Shown here in pieces: positions 7,920 through 17,996 of a stretch of DNA of 36,538 bases. Within the stretch, counting starts at the first letter, position 1; every line of letters starts with the position of its first letter. The notes beneath the pieces are model-generated. The model had not been told where the DNA came from. It saw only the letters and a list, made by a program, of their open reading frames with translations, and searched no databases. Origin of the DNA: JACQFK01 sp964619955 (lineage in GTDB: Bacteria > Planctomycetota > MHYJ01 > JACPRB01); NCBI GenBank assembly GCA_964619955.1, contig CAZUJF010000048.1, positions 1 to 36,538 on the forward strand, in the 5' to 3' direction. The translations under genes were made by a program, and so were the position numbers.

Positions 7920-9017
7920 TCAATGAGATCCCGGCATCCCCAGCCCGGGCGCATCGACCAGGACGAAGCGGCGGACCAGGTCCGGATCGCGCGCCGCCAG
8001 CTGCGCCCGCGTGATCGTGAGCGCCTCGGGGAGCAGGTCGCCGCAGTCCCGGTAGGCCCCCGCCAGCGGTTCGGGCAGCGGACGGCGGCGCAGCTGCAGC
8101 CGGTCCCCCTCCTCCAGGACCTCGTAGACGGGGTTGAGCGCGGCGCCCGAAGCCAGGATCTCCGAGGCGTCGTAGACGCGCGGCTCCACGCCCGCGAGCA
8201 GCGTGCAGGATTCGCCCGGCCGCGCTTCGGGACCGCCGAGATCCAGGCGGCGGGTCCGGAGGAACTCGTCGAGCAGGCGGCGGTCGGCGCAGGTCCGCGG
8301 CGCGCGGGATGCCAGGGCCTCCAGGAGCCTGGCGGGATCCTCGAGGACCGAAAGCACGAGCGCCCCCCGCGTCACCCGCAGCAGGTCGCGCGCGGTCGCG
8401 GCCGGATCCGGAAAATACCGGAAGGCATCGGCGCAGGCGGCCGCCTCGAAGGCCGCATCCCTGAAGGGCAGGGGCGGGGCGGCGTCCGCGCAGACGAAGA
8501 AACATCCCGGCGCGACGAAGCGGCGCGCCAGGTAGAGCAGCGCGAAGTTGAGGTCCAGGCCCGCGAGTTCCCGGGCGGGGAGGCGGCGGGACAGCTCGCG
8601 CAGGCGGTGGCCCGCTCCGCAGGCCAGGTCGAGCACGGGGCCCCGCGTGACGGGGGCGAGCGCCGCGCACGACAGCAGGTGGTTGGGCGAGCCCGGGCGG
8701 CAGCGGAAGTAGTCGAGGTCGTTCTCGCGTCCGAACGTCTCGAGCAGGCCGGTGAAGGTCGCGCCGGGATCCGCGGCCGCCCGCCCCAGGCGTCCCGAGC
8801 CGGGAGCGATCCGCCGCAGGATCTTGTCCCGGAGTCCGCGGGCCGCCGGACGGTGGCGCGCCAGCACCTCGCCGAGCGTGAAGGATCCACCCCGCGCCCA
8901 GCCGGTCAGGATCGGAATGCCCGCGACGACGGGATAAGTCGCGCAGGGACAGCGGAGGCGGCCGGCCTCCGGGGTGAGCGCGGCGCGGCAGCGCGGGCAG
9001 GCCAGAAGCTCGAGCAT
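7920..9017 (-). CDS. Class I SAM-dependent methyltransferase with N-terminal Trm112-like zinc ribbon
   Basis: 365 residues. The N-terminus MLELLACPRCRAALTPEAG with a following CPC gives four cysteines (C7, C10, C23, C25), and the VVAGIPIL segment is typical of Trm112-like zinc ribbons. The Rossmann core begins near residue 125 with GPVLDLACGAGHRLREL (SAM motif I), then LAGLDLNFALLYLA (acidic residue after strand 2), then PLPFRDAAFEAAACADAFRYF (motif for a type 11 methyltransferase). The remaining C-terminal 130 residues are less conserved. The acceptor is unknown; comparable proteins modify small molecules or lipids/quinones. It lies 45 bp after the cyclase and 13 bp before the cytochrome lipoprotein. 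The latter spacing suggests cotranscription. Confidence 0.85.
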   Translation of the reverse strand: MLELLACPRCRAALTPEAGRLRCPCATYPVVAGIPILTGWARGGSFTLGEVLARHRPAARGLRDKILRRIAPGSGRLGRAAADPGATFTGLLETFGRENDLDYFRCRPGSPNHLLSCAALAPVTRGPVLDLACGAGHRLRELSRRLPARELAGLDLNFALLYLARRFVAPGCFFVCADAAPPLPFRDAAFEAAACADAFRYFPDPAATARDLLRVTRGALVLSVLEDPARLLEALASRAPRTCADRRLLDEFLRTRRLDLGGPEARPGESCTLLAGVEPRVYDASEILASGAALNPVYEVLEEGDRLQLRRRPLPEPLAGAYRDCGDLLPEALTITRAQLAARDPDLVRRFVLVDAPGLGMPGSH

Positions 9018-9062
9018 GGGGCGGATCCGGTTCGACCGGCGTCAGTGTAGCACGGAGGGGGT

Positions 9063-11900
9063 CTACTTCCCGGTCAGCTCGAAGACGCCGTCCCAGTCGG
9101 CGGCCGGTGGAGCGGCTTGGAGCTGCCGGGCCCGGCCGATATAGAGCTCGCAGGCTTTGTCGCCGGGTTTCAGCTTCTCCGCGGCGCCGAAGCCCGCGGC
9201 CGCCTCCGTCCAGCGCCGCTCGCGGAACGCCGCGAGCGCCGCGGCCCAGGCGGGGAAGAACGCGGGGTCGAAGGGCGGCAGCTCGCCGCTGCGCCCCACC
9301 AGCTCGTAGATCCGCACCGGCTTGCGCTTGCCGACCACGCGGATGACGTCCAGCTCCCGCAGCATGAAAAGGTCCCCGGTGAGCTCCGCCGTCGCCGCGC
9401 TGATCAGGATGACGCTGCCGTATTCCTTGTTCGCGCCCTCCAGGCGCGAGGCGAGGTTGACCGGGTCCCCCAGCACCGTGTAGTCGGAGCGGTCCGCCGC
9501 GCCGACGTAGCCGGCGATGACCTCGCCCGTGTGGATGCCGATGCGCGCCGTCAGCAGCGGCAGCCCCTCCTTCGCGAAGTCCTCGTTCAGGCGGCGCAGG
9601 CCCGCCTGGCAGTCGAGCGCCGCGAGGCAGGCGCTCCGGGCGTGGTCCGCCGAGGCGACCGGGACGCCGAAGAGCGCCATGATGCCGTCGCCGATGTACT
9701 TGTCCAGGTAGCCCTGGTGCGTCTTGAGGGCCTGCGTCATCCGGTCGAGGTAGCGGTTGATGAAGGGGACGAGCACCTCCGGCGTCATCTTCTCCGAGAT
9801 CGAGGTGAAGGACTTGATGTCGGAGAAGAAGAAGGTGCCCGCCATCTTGCGCGGCTCCGAGAGCAGCTCGGGATGCTCCAGCAGGATGTTCACGAGATCG
9901 GGGCTGGTGTTCTTCTCGAGCTCGCGCTGCAGTTTCCGCTTGGAGCGCTGGGTGACCAGTTCCTTGAAGGCCGTGGCGGAGGCGAAGCTCGCCAGCAGGA
10001 CGACGACGGGCCCGGCCCCGGGGATCTGAAGCCCCGCCCCGGCGAAGAGCAGGATGAAGGCCGCCGCCGCGGCGAGGCTGAGGACCGCCAGCAGCGCCGT
10101 GGAGACCAGCGTGCTCCGGCGCGACACGAACCAGGCCAGGACGCCGCCCAGCGAGGCGAGATAGGCGAACTCCGCCCCGGCCGGCAGGCGGCGGATCGAC
10201 TGCGCGGTGAGGACCATGTTCGCCGCGTTCGCCAGGACGTCCATGCCCGGCGTCGAGGGTCCCAGCGGGGTCGAATGCAGGTCGCCGCTGGCGGTGCTCG
10301 CGGAGCCGATCACGCAGAGCCGGCCCGCGACCAGAGCCTTCAAGGCCCTCTCCCGGCTTTCCGGGGCCTGCAAGGCTCCGAGCTGGGCCGCCAGCGCCCC
10401 CCGCTGCTGCTGCAGTTTCTCCCGCAGGCGCTCCTTGCCCGCGGATTCCTGGATGAGCCGGTCGAGTCCGGGAAGCTCCGCGGACAGATCGTCCACCAGG
10501 GTCCGGCGGACGGCGTCCATCCGCGCCTCCAGCGCCCTCGATTCCGCCGGCGGCAGGGCGGCTCTGCCCTGGAAGGCGGCCGTCAGCCGGTCGGACGCCT
10601 GCAGATACTCGCCGTACGACGAGGGGCGGTCCTCTGCGGGAATCTGCGCGATCGTGCGGCGCACGTTGGCGTCGAGCGTCTCGTAACGCTCCTCGAAGTA
10701 CTCGAGCAGGGCGAAGAAGGGGACGTGGGCGAAGGGCGGCCGGCCGCTGCGCCGGGAGGCGTTCCGGTTGCCCGCCCAGTTCAGGAGGAGCCGGCCTTCG
10801 CGGTCGAGCGGAAGCACCGCGTTCCCCACCTCGAGCCGGTCGCGATGCAGCGTGATCGGCGCGGGCCGCCCGGCCTCGCCGGCAAGCCTCGCCGCCGCCT
10901 CCAGCCCGAGGTAGGCGTAGGCGCGGTCCCCCTCGAAGAGCGCCGCCCACGGGCGCCGCATCACGCCGTCGGAATCCGCCTCGGCGTTCACGATGCCCGC
11001 GCCCAGGGCCGCCTCCAGGAAGTGGCTGTGCAGCGGCGCGGGCCGCTGCAGCCGCCGCTGCCGGGAGGGCCGGCTTTCCACCGCGAGCTTCGAGGCTTTG
11101 GTTTCGAGCGCCCGCAGGGAGCGCCAGTGCCCGTACGCATACTGGAGCAGGTTCAGGTCGGCCCCGATGAGGCGTTCGTCCCCCGCGGGAAGCAGGCGGC
11201 GCCGGAGGCCGTCGAAGGACAGCGCCGGCTCCCGGTCCAGCTCCTGCGCGACGGCGAGCGTGACGAAATGTTCGCGGATGGCCTCCAGCTCGGCGTGGAG
11301 CAGGGCGCGGTCGAGCCCCGTCGCCCGGGCCGCCTCGTCGGCGTCCGCCCCCGGATTCCTCCGGAACACCTGGAGGAGTTTGTCGGAGGCCGCCTGCACC
11401 TGGGGGGCCAGCTTGTCCTCGAGATCGGCGTGGAAGGCGAGGAGCGCCTTGCCGCTGCGGGCCAGCGCGAACGCGAGCGCGCGGTCGGCCTGCGTGAGGC
11501 GGAGTTCCCCCGACTCCGGATCGTAGTCCGCCCGGCCGGGGATCACCGACTTGAATTCGACGTCGAAGACGATCAGCCGGGCGCCGAGGCGGTCCAGGGC
11601 GTGGACGGCCTGCGCATAGCGCTCGCGGGGCACCGGCCAGGGGATGCGGCGGAAGGTGCGGTCGTCGAGGTCCACCTGGGCGATGAGCTCCGACTCCGGG
11701 ATCGGAGGCCGGTAGCGGAAGGCCTGGTCGAGCGCGAGCAGCTCGAGGCGGTCGGCGGGCGGGAACACATCGCGGCGGGCGAAGGCCCCGGCGACCGCGA
11801 GGGAGATCGCAAGGCCCACGCCGAAGGCGAGACGAGGGTCGCTGCGGCCGATGGCCCGCTTCAGCTGGATCCGGAGTCTGTCGAAGAACGACCCGTTCAC
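9063..11900 (-). CDS. CHASE2-domain adenylate cyclase (class III)
   Basis: 945 residues. The start is GTG 11898-11900, overlapping the previous gene's stop (GTGA). One transmembrane segment near residues 25-42 leads into a long periplasmic CHASE2 sensor (DRLELLALDQAFRYRP, then LIVFDVEF, ending around GPSTPGMDVLANAANMVL). Three membrane helices then precede the cytoplasmic catalytic domain, from about residue 685. The metal aspartates are in FFFSDIKSFTSISE (D694) and YIGDGIMALFG (D738). K735 and the Asp of SDYTVLGDPVNLASR are the adenine-selecting pair, and the Asn and Arg of VNLASR are the transition-state residues. All are present, so it should be active and make cAMP. A TPR-like repeat follows near the C-terminus. 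Clustering with FecR and outer-membrane genes implies a surface or envelope signal. Confidence 0.93.
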   Translation of the reverse strand: MNGSFFDRLRIQLKRAIGRSDPRLAFGVGLAISLAVAGAFARRDVFPPADRLELLALDQAFRYRPPIPESELIAQVDLDDRTFRRIPWPVPRERYAQAVHALDRLGARLIVFDVEFKSVIPGRADYDPESGELRLTQADRALAFALARSGKALLAFHADLEDKLAPQVQAASDKLLQVFRRNPGADADEAARATGLDRALLHAELEAIREHFVTLAVAQELDREPALSFDGLRRRLLPAGDERLIGADLNLLQYAYGHWRSLRALETKASKLAVESRPSRQRRLQRPAPLHSHFLEAALGAGIVNAEADSDGVMRRPWAALFEGDRAYAYLGLEAAARLAGEAGRPAPITLHRDRLEVGNAVLPLDREGRLLLNWAGNRNASRRSGRPPFAHVPFFALLEYFEERYETLDANVRRTIAQIPAEDRPSSYGEYLQASDRLTAAFQGRAALPPAESRALEARMDAVRRTLVDDLSAELPGLDRLIQESAGKERLREKLQQQRGALAAQLGALQAPESRERALKALVAGRLCVIGSASTASGDLHSTPLGPSTPGMDVLANAANMVLTAQSIRRLPAGAEFAYLASLGGVLAWFVSRRSTLVSTALLAVLSLAAAAAFILLFAGAGLQIPGAGPVVVLLASFASATAFKELVTQRSKRKLQRELEKNTSPDLVNILLEHPELLSEPRKMAGTFFFSDIKSFTSISEKMTPEVLVPFINRYLDRMTQALKTHQGYLDKYIGDGIMALFGVPVASADHARSACLAALDCQAGLRRLNEDFAKEGLPLLTARIGIHTGEVIAGYVGAADRSDYTVLGDPVNLASRLEGANKEYGSVILISAATAELTGDLFMLRELDVIRVVGKRKPVRIYELVGRSGELPPFDPAFFPAWAAALAAFRERRWTEAAAGFGAAEKLKPGDKACELYIGRARQLQAAPPAADWDGVFELTGK

Positions 11901-14101
11901 GCGGACAGTCTACGGGAGCGTCGCAGCGCCGGGAAGAGCAGGAGCAGGAGGACTTCGACCCCGAGCAGCCCGCAGCCGCCGGAGTCCCCGTCGGACGCCT
12001 CGTCCTCCGAGGGTGCGGCGGGCGGCGGTCCTTCCGTCGAGGCGGCGGCCAGCGGCTTCACGACAGGGCTGCCCGGCGACGTCCCCGGATCCTTGAGCAG
12101 CGTCACCTGCGCGAGGGTGAAGACCAGGAAGAGCGGGGAAGAGGTCTGATTGTAGACCCAATACGCCCGGCCCGCGCTCATCCGGTCCGTCCGCACGTAG
12201 GCCCGGTTCACGTAGTCCCAGGGCTGGGTCGAGATCAGGGCCGGGGAGGTGCTGGCCGGCGTCTGGCCCGACAGCAGCGGGTTCGAGGTGACGTTCACGT
12301 TGGCGTAGAGCGTGGTCCGGTTCGCCCCGTTCAGGAGCGGCTGGGAGACGATGTTCCAGCCGGGCTGGAGAATCGCGACGCGGGTGCCGCCGGTAGTGTT
12401 CTGGGCCGTGTCGGGGGAGGCGAGCGTGAGCGACTGGCCGAAGCGGGTCAGCACGAAGAAGCCGCGGCCCGACAGATCCGGGAGGTCGTTGTCCGTCGCG
12501 CGGTTCAGCTCGACGTAATCGTTGCCGCGCCAGAACCAGATCCGGTAGTAGGCGGGGTTGTAGGCGCCCAGCTGGGCCGTCACGGCGGCCGTCAGCTCCG
12601 CGCGCGTGTGGTATTGCGGGAACGAGAAGAGGCCGTAGCCCTGCGCGGTGGAGGGAAGGGTGTTGCTGAAGGGGGGGCTCGGGGGGGCCGGGGCCATGGT
12701 CTGGAGGTAGGAGTTGAGGGTGGTCTCCTGCGCGTCCGGGTTCAGCGCGCCCAGGTCGAAGAGCGCGCCGCTGGGGAAGGCGGAGGCGTCGAACTCCAGC
12801 GTCGAGGAGTCGACGAACGTGGTTGCGACGGAGGTCCGGGCGGCCGCCAGCTCCCGGAAGACCTGGGTCGCGGCGGAAAAGCCCGAGCCCTTGATCCGGA
12901 CGAGGGCGCTGCCGGGCGGGCCGCCGACGACCACGCCCTGCGGGAAGACGTTGCTGATCGACGGCGCCGGCGGCGGCGCCACGAACGCGAAGCGGGTGGC
13001 TCCGTTCTGGTTGAAGGCCACGTCCGCGACGGCGGTCGCCAGGCCGGGAGTGGCGCCGGCGATGTCCGACGTGTAATAGTTGTTGTCGGTGTCGCTGGCG
13101 GCCCCCATGAAGGCCGTGTTGAGCCCCGGATGCAAGTTCACGCCCTGCTGGTTCGTGGACACGAAGCGCGCCACGGCTGCGGCCGGCTTCTGGCCGCTGA
13201 CGAGCACTTCAATCAGCTCAAGGGAAGTCGGGCTGCTGTCCCGATTGATGAGCGCAAAGCCGCGGGGCGTCCCCAGAACGTTCACGAAGGCGGCATCAAA
13301 CACGTTGTGGGTCAGCGCCTGAACCGTGGCATCCATCTGCACCACGGTCGCGGCGTTGATGGGCAGGGCCGGATTGATGCGGATCCAATCGATGAAGAAC
13401 AGCCCGTTTGTCGTGCAGGGCACGAAGACGGCGCTATGGTCCGGCAGGCGGGCCAGGGTGCGGGGGATGGACAGGGCCGCAAAAGCCCCCGAGCCCAGCG
13501 TGATCTGCGTCGTCGCGCCGCCCGCCAGCAGGTTGATCTCGAAGACCTGGTTCAGGGTCGAGACGCTGAAGTAGACCTTGCCCGGCCCGCTGCCCGAACC
13601 GCCCGCGTTCGAGGCGCGGATCACCGCCACGCCGGTGGCCGGGGTGGGGGAGGCCGCGAAGCCGCCCGCCCGGCTGGAGTTCCCGGACGGGAGATCGACC
13701 CGGAACACCGCCGGGCCGGCCGCATCCTGCCCGGCGATGAAGACCGAGTCCTGGTCGTCCGAGAGGCTCATCTCGGTCAGGTTGGAACTGGTCGCGATCG
13801 TCACGAGCCCCACGGCCTGGAAGGTCTCGGAGTTCAGGAGCGTCACGGTCCCCGGGACCGCCCCCGAATTCGAGACGGCGACGAGCTTGTGCTTCGGGGC
13901 GGAAACGATCCCGTAGGGCTGGTCGAACCCGAAGCCCGCGCCCGAAAGCTGGACGACGCCGGCGCCTGCGGCATTGAAGATCGTCACCCCCCCGCTCGCG
14001 GGGGCGCGCCGGGTGATCCAGATGTATTCCGACTGCGCCTGGAGCGGCCCCGCGAAGGCCGCCAGGGCCGCCAGGATCAGGACGGGCGTCCATCGTTTCA
14101 T
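11897..14101 (-). CDS. Secreted beta-propeller / IPT-TIG protein with C-terminal sorting tail
   Basis: 734 residues. The signal peptide MKRWTPVLILAALAAFAGPLQA is clear. Residues about 25-375 are YVTN-like propeller repeats (HKLVAVSNSG, TVTLLNSETFQAVG, MSLSDDQDSVFIAGQD). Residues about 375-460 resemble an IPT/TIG domain (APSISNVFPQGVVVGGPPGS, VRIKGSGFSAATQV). A further region has repeats ending in GRGFFVLTRFG and GRAYWVYNQTSSP. A low-complexity Pro/Ala/Glu linker leads to SGGCGLLGVEVLLLLLF followed by RRSRR. This Gly-Cys plus hydrophobic helix plus basic tail is the tripartite arrangement of GlyGly/MYXO/Synerg-CTERM sorting signals, suggesting processing and anchoring at the outer surface (inference). 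It begins 15 bp after the FecR gene, and its stop overlaps the cyclase start. Confidence 0.82.
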   Translation of the reverse strand: MKRWTPVLILAALAAFAGPLQAQSEYIWITRRAPASGGVTIFNAAGAGVVQLSGAGFGFDQPYGIVSAPKHKLVAVSNSGAVPGTVTLLNSETFQAVGLVTIATSSNLTEMSLSDDQDSVFIAGQDAAGPAVFRVDLPSGNSSRAGGFAASPTPATGVAVIRASNAGGSGSGPGKVYFSVSTLNQVFEINLLAGGATTQITLGSGAFAALSIPRTLARLPDHSAVFVPCTTNGLFFIDWIRINPALPINAATVVQMDATVQALTHNVFDAAFVNVLGTPRGFALINRDSSPTSLELIEVLVSGQKPAAAVARFVSTNQQGVNLHPGLNTAFMGAASDTDNNYYTSDIAGATPGLATAVADVAFNQNGATRFAFVAPPPAPSISNVFPQGVVVGGPPGSALVRIKGSGFSAATQVFRELAAARTSVATTFVDSSTLEFDASAFPSGALFDLGALNPDAQETTLNSYLQTMAPAPPSPPFSNTLPSTAQGYGLFSFPQYHTRAELTAAVTAQLGAYNPAYYRIWFWRGNDYVELNRATDNDLPDLSGRGFFVLTRFGQSLTLASPDTAQNTTGGTRVAILQPGWNIVSQPLLNGANRTTLYANVNVTSNPLLSGQTPASTSPALISTQPWDYVNRAYVRTDRMSAGRAYWVYNQTSSPLFLVFTLAQVTLLKDPGTSPGSPVVKPLAAASTEGPPPAAPSEDEASDGDSGGCGLLGVEVLLLLLFPALRRSRRLSA

Positions 14102-14116
14102 CGATGCTTCATCCTA

Positions 14117-14887
14117 CTACGGTTGCGGGGGCGCCGGCGGAGGCAGCGACAAGGCCGAGGGCTTCAGGTGTTTCGGGGCGGACGGAGACCGCGTGGCCCA
14201 CTCCCAGAACGGCACGTCCCAGGGATTCGGATCGCCGGCATTCCGGGATCCGCGCGTGCGATACAGCTCTTCGAGGTCGCGGCCCCAAAAATCCAGGAAG
14301 TCGTGGATCCGGGCGCGGTAGCGCAGGTCCCGCTCCTGGCTCCCGGCGTCGTCCGCGAGGCCCTCGTCGCGGATGTGCCGCGTGACCCCCGCGGCCTCAT
14401 GGCTCCAGGTGCCCGAGCGCACGCGGAGGATGACGATGCCCGGCCCGCCGCCGGTCGCCGGCACGTACACGAGGCCCTGCGAGCCCGAGACCGACGTGGT
14501 CGAATTCGGCGCGACGATCTTCATGTCCGAACGCAGGTCGCCCTTCTGGAGGTCCACCTGGATCGTGCCGAACTTGAGCTGGATCGCCGCGCGGCCCGCG
14601 CCGTCGAGCCGGGCGAGCTCCTCCAGGCCGGCCTGCGTGAGCGGCCTCACCTCCACCTTGACGTGGCCGAGGAACTCGAGCGTGCAGGTCGATGAAACGC
14701 CGGTGCAGAGCTCGGCCCCCTTGAGGAGCTTCATGCCCTTAGCGGCGGGGACCCAGTCCTTGTCCTCCCTGCGCTTGACGTCGACGCTGCCCTTCAATGC
14801 GGTGACGACGGCCTCGAGCTCCTGGACCTTCGGCGCGTCGGCCGCGGCCTGGGGGAGGAGGCTCAGGACGGCGATCAGAAGACTCAT
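14117..14887 (-). CDS. Secreted FecR-domain protein
   Basis: 256 residues, starting at ATG 14885-14887, which overlaps the preceding gene's TGA in an ATGA junction. The leader is MSLLIAVLSLLPQAAADA. The FecR-like beta fold runs about residues 25-185: VVTALKGSVDVKR, then WVPAAKGMKLLKGAELCTG, then STCTLEFLGHVKVEVRPLT. The second half is 'IQLKFGTIQVDLQKGDLRSDMKIVAPNST' followed by SGSQGLVYV and VLRVRSGTW. Two cysteines (ELC and STC) could form a disulfide. It is not the classical anti-sigma FecR: it lacks an N-terminal cytoplasmic segment and is fully exported. FecR domains frequently accompany CHASE2 proteins, which fits the cyclase two genes on. The proline-rich tail ends PPPAPPQP. Confidence 0.82.
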   Translation of the reverse strand: MSLLIAVLSLLPQAAADAPKVQELEAVVTALKGSVDVKRREDKDWVPAAKGMKLLKGAELCTGVSSTCTLEFLGHVKVEVRPLTQAGLEELARLDGAGRAAIQLKFGTIQVDLQKGDLRSDMKIVAPNSTTSVSGSQGLVYVPATGGGPGIVILRVRSGTWSHEAAGVTRHIRDEGLADDAGSQERDLRYRARIHDFLDFWGRDLEELYRTRGSRNAGDPNPWDVPFWEWATRSPSAPKHLKPSALSLPPPAPPQP

Positions 14888-15366
14888 TTTCTCAGGGAAT
14901 CCGTCGTCCCGGCCTGCCGGTGCAGTTCGGCGCGGGACAGCGCGTCGATCAGCTCGCGGCCGCTCACGGGATCCGAGGAGTTTCCGGCGGCCATCAGGTT
15001 CAGGTGGACGCATTCCCGGAAGGCATAGCGTCTCGAGATGCCGAACACGCTCATGATCAGGCCGCCGCGGATGCCCAGCGCCTTGCAGAGCATGTAGGCC
15101 AGCTGGCCCTTGGTCAGCGGCGCGGCCTCCTGCAGGGCCCAGTCCGCGTCCACGATGCCCCGGCCCTCGAGGTCCTTGCGGACCGCGTCGAAGCCGGCGG
15201 GCGTTCCTCCGGCGAATTCCAGGACCAGCCCGCACGCATCGGCGGCGCTGGCGCGATCCCTCGCGTAGATCTTCCGGAGCACGGCGGTGCGCCCGCCCTC
15301 GGGCGCCTTGGCCTCCTGGGCGGAGGCGCCGGAGAGTGCGAGGAGCAGAAGGGCGGTCGTTCTCAT
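14884..15366 (-). CDS. Small secreted protein of unknown function
   Basis: 160 residues with a signal peptide, MRTTALLLLALSGASAQ, likely cleaved after ASA. The mature part is helical: ADACGLVLEFAGGTPAGFD, then LTKGQLAYMLCKALGIRGG, then a segment with SRRYAFRECVHLNLMAAG, then SGRELIDALSRAE. The two helical halves loosely recall SLH-type repeats (a hydrophobic helix, a turn, then 'G..g'), but the match is weak and I do not assign the family. Three cysteines are spread through the mature chain. It lies one base after the outer-membrane barrel gene and overlaps the FecR gene by four bases, so it is almost certainly cotranslated with both and probably part of the same envelope assembly. Confidence 0.75.
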   Translation of the reverse strand: MRTTALLLLALSGASAQEAKAPEGGRTAVLRKIYARDRASAADACGLVLEFAGGTPAGFDAVRKDLEGRGIVDADWALQEAAPLTKGQLAYMLCKALGIRGGLIMSVFGISRRYAFRECVHLNLMAAGNSSDPVSGRELIDALSRAELHRQAGTTDSLRK

Positions 15367-15367
15367 C

Positions 15368-16744
15368 TCAAAAACTCAACGTCAGGCCCGCGCTGAAAAA
15401 GTTGCGCGGCGAATCCGCATCGTCCGTGTACGCGTCGCCCGGCAGGAAGCGTCCGAAGGTCAGCGAGAAGCCCAGGTCGGAGAAAATCCTCCAGCGCAGG
15501 AGCAGGTCGAACTCCATGCCGACGTCCGTGTCGTCCTCCGAGGAGCGGGGATCCGAGATGGGCGACTCGGACTCGGCCTTCTGATACCAGTAGCCGTAGG
15601 CGGCGACCTCGAACCTGCGGAACAGCTCCCAGGCGCTGAGCGGGCGGATCGAGCCGCCGAAACGGAGGATGTGGATGTTCGAGACGCGCGGGAACAGCGA
15701 GAAGCCGGTCTGCACGAAGCCGAAGGACAGGAAGCCCGTGTCGTCGGAACCCGCCTGATTTCCCGCGGCCGCGTCGGTCACGCTGCCGCGGTCGGAGTCG
15801 CCCGACCCGTAGAGATACTCGAAGACGAGCGTGGGTTCGAGATCGCCCTCGAAGGTGTAGTCGAGCGTGGCGAGGAAGGCCCAGGCGCGGATCTCCTCCG
15901 TCTCCGTCGAGCCGGCGGCGACGCTCGTGCCGAGCTCGTAGACGGCCTCGACCGCGTAGCCGAGCCGCCCCCAGATCGAGCCCTGCGCGCCCGCGGCCAG
16001 GTAGAACGCGTTGTAATCCCAGTCCTGCGAGGCGAAGTCCGGGTCTTCCTCGTTGAAGTCGCGCTCCAGCATCGCGACGCCGTAGACGCGGTGGCGGCCG
16101 GTGAGCAGGACCTCCGCCTCGAGCGCCGCGAAGCCGCGGCGGCTGTCGTCGGAGTTCGGGAGCGACTGGTCGATGTCGTCGTCGTGGATGATCGAATGCG
16201 CGGCGAAGGCGCGCACGTTCCAGCGGGGTTCCTGGTAGGAAAGCTCGAGCCCGTAGGCGACCTGGTGGAAGAGCAGGCCGCGGCCCGCCGTGAAGAAGGC
16301 GCGGCCCGCGCGGGCCGCGAAGGTCCCGTCGAAGAGGTCCGTTTCGGTCCGGACGAAGGCCTGATCGAGATAGAGGGGCCGGAACTCGTCGTCGTCCTCG
16401 CCCTCGAACTGGTCGCCGGAGTTGAAGTCGACGTAGTCCGAGAGCACCCGGACGTACGCGCTGTGTTTCTGGTCGATGCGGACTTCGCCCCAGAGGCGCA
16501 GGTCCGCGTAGCGGTAGGTGCGTTCGCGCTCCTCGGGTTCGTCGTGGAGGGTGGTGACTTCGAGGTGGGTCCAGCCGCCCGCGTCCCAGGCGAAGAAGGG
16601 ACGGGCCTCCCCCTCGGGCCGCTCGCGGTCGTCCATGGGCTTGCGGCGCTCCTCCTCCAGAAGGCGGCGGGAATCCTGCCGGGCCTCCGCGGCGGAGGCG
16701 CAGGCCAGGATCGCGCAAAGGGCCAGGACCGGCTGCGGTTTCAC
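15368..16744 (-). CDS. Outer-membrane beta-barrel protein, alginate-export-like
   Basis: 458 residues with signal peptide MKPQPVLALCAILACASA. The mature protein alternates polar and hydrophobic residues in strands (YVRVLSDYVDF, LYLDQAFVRTETDLF, WAFLATLDYTFEG, LEPTLVFEYLYGSG) with acidic loops such as EGEDDDEF. It ends in FFSAGLTLSF with a terminal phenylalanine, the classic BAM recognition end. The GRAFFTAGRGLLFHQVAYG block resembles alginate_exp family barrels, so it probably forms a channel for an anionic glycan or other polymer; the substrate is not known. It is the first gene of the FecR/CHASE2 operon, 64 bp after the protease gene's stop, and its stop is one base from the next start. Confidence 0.82.
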   Translation of the reverse strand: MKPQPVLALCAILACASAAEARQDSRRLLEEERRKPMDDRERPEGEARPFFAWDAGGWTHLEVTTLHDEPEERERTYRYADLRLWGEVRIDQKHSAYVRVLSDYVDFNSGDQFEGEDDDEFRPLYLDQAFVRTETDLFDGTFAARAGRAFFTAGRGLLFHQVAYGLELSYQEPRWNVRAFAAHSIIHDDDIDQSLPNSDDSRRGFAALEAEVLLTGRHRVYGVAMLERDFNEEDPDFASQDWDYNAFYLAAGAQGSIWGRLGYAVEAVYELGTSVAAGSTETEEIRAWAFLATLDYTFEGDLEPTLVFEYLYGSGDSDRGSVTDAAAGNQAGSDDTGFLSFGFVQTGFSLFPRVSNIHILRFGGSIRPLSAWELFRRFEVAAYGYWYQKAESESPISDPRSSEDDTDVGMEFDLLLRWRIFSDLGFSLTFGRFLPGDAYTDDADSPRNFFSAGLTLSF

Positions 16745-16808
16745 GACGGGCGCATTATGGGGAACCGGGGCGTGTTGTTCAAAGGAATTGGTTTGGAACG
16801 TCCGGGCG

Positions 16809-17992
<1,184 letters not shown>

Positions 17993-17996
<4 letters not shown>

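Noticed and set aside
9117..12149. A plus-strand open frame of about 1,000 codons.
   Set aside because: It is antisense to the CHASE2 cyclase with all its catalytic motifs, and its translation resembles no protein family.
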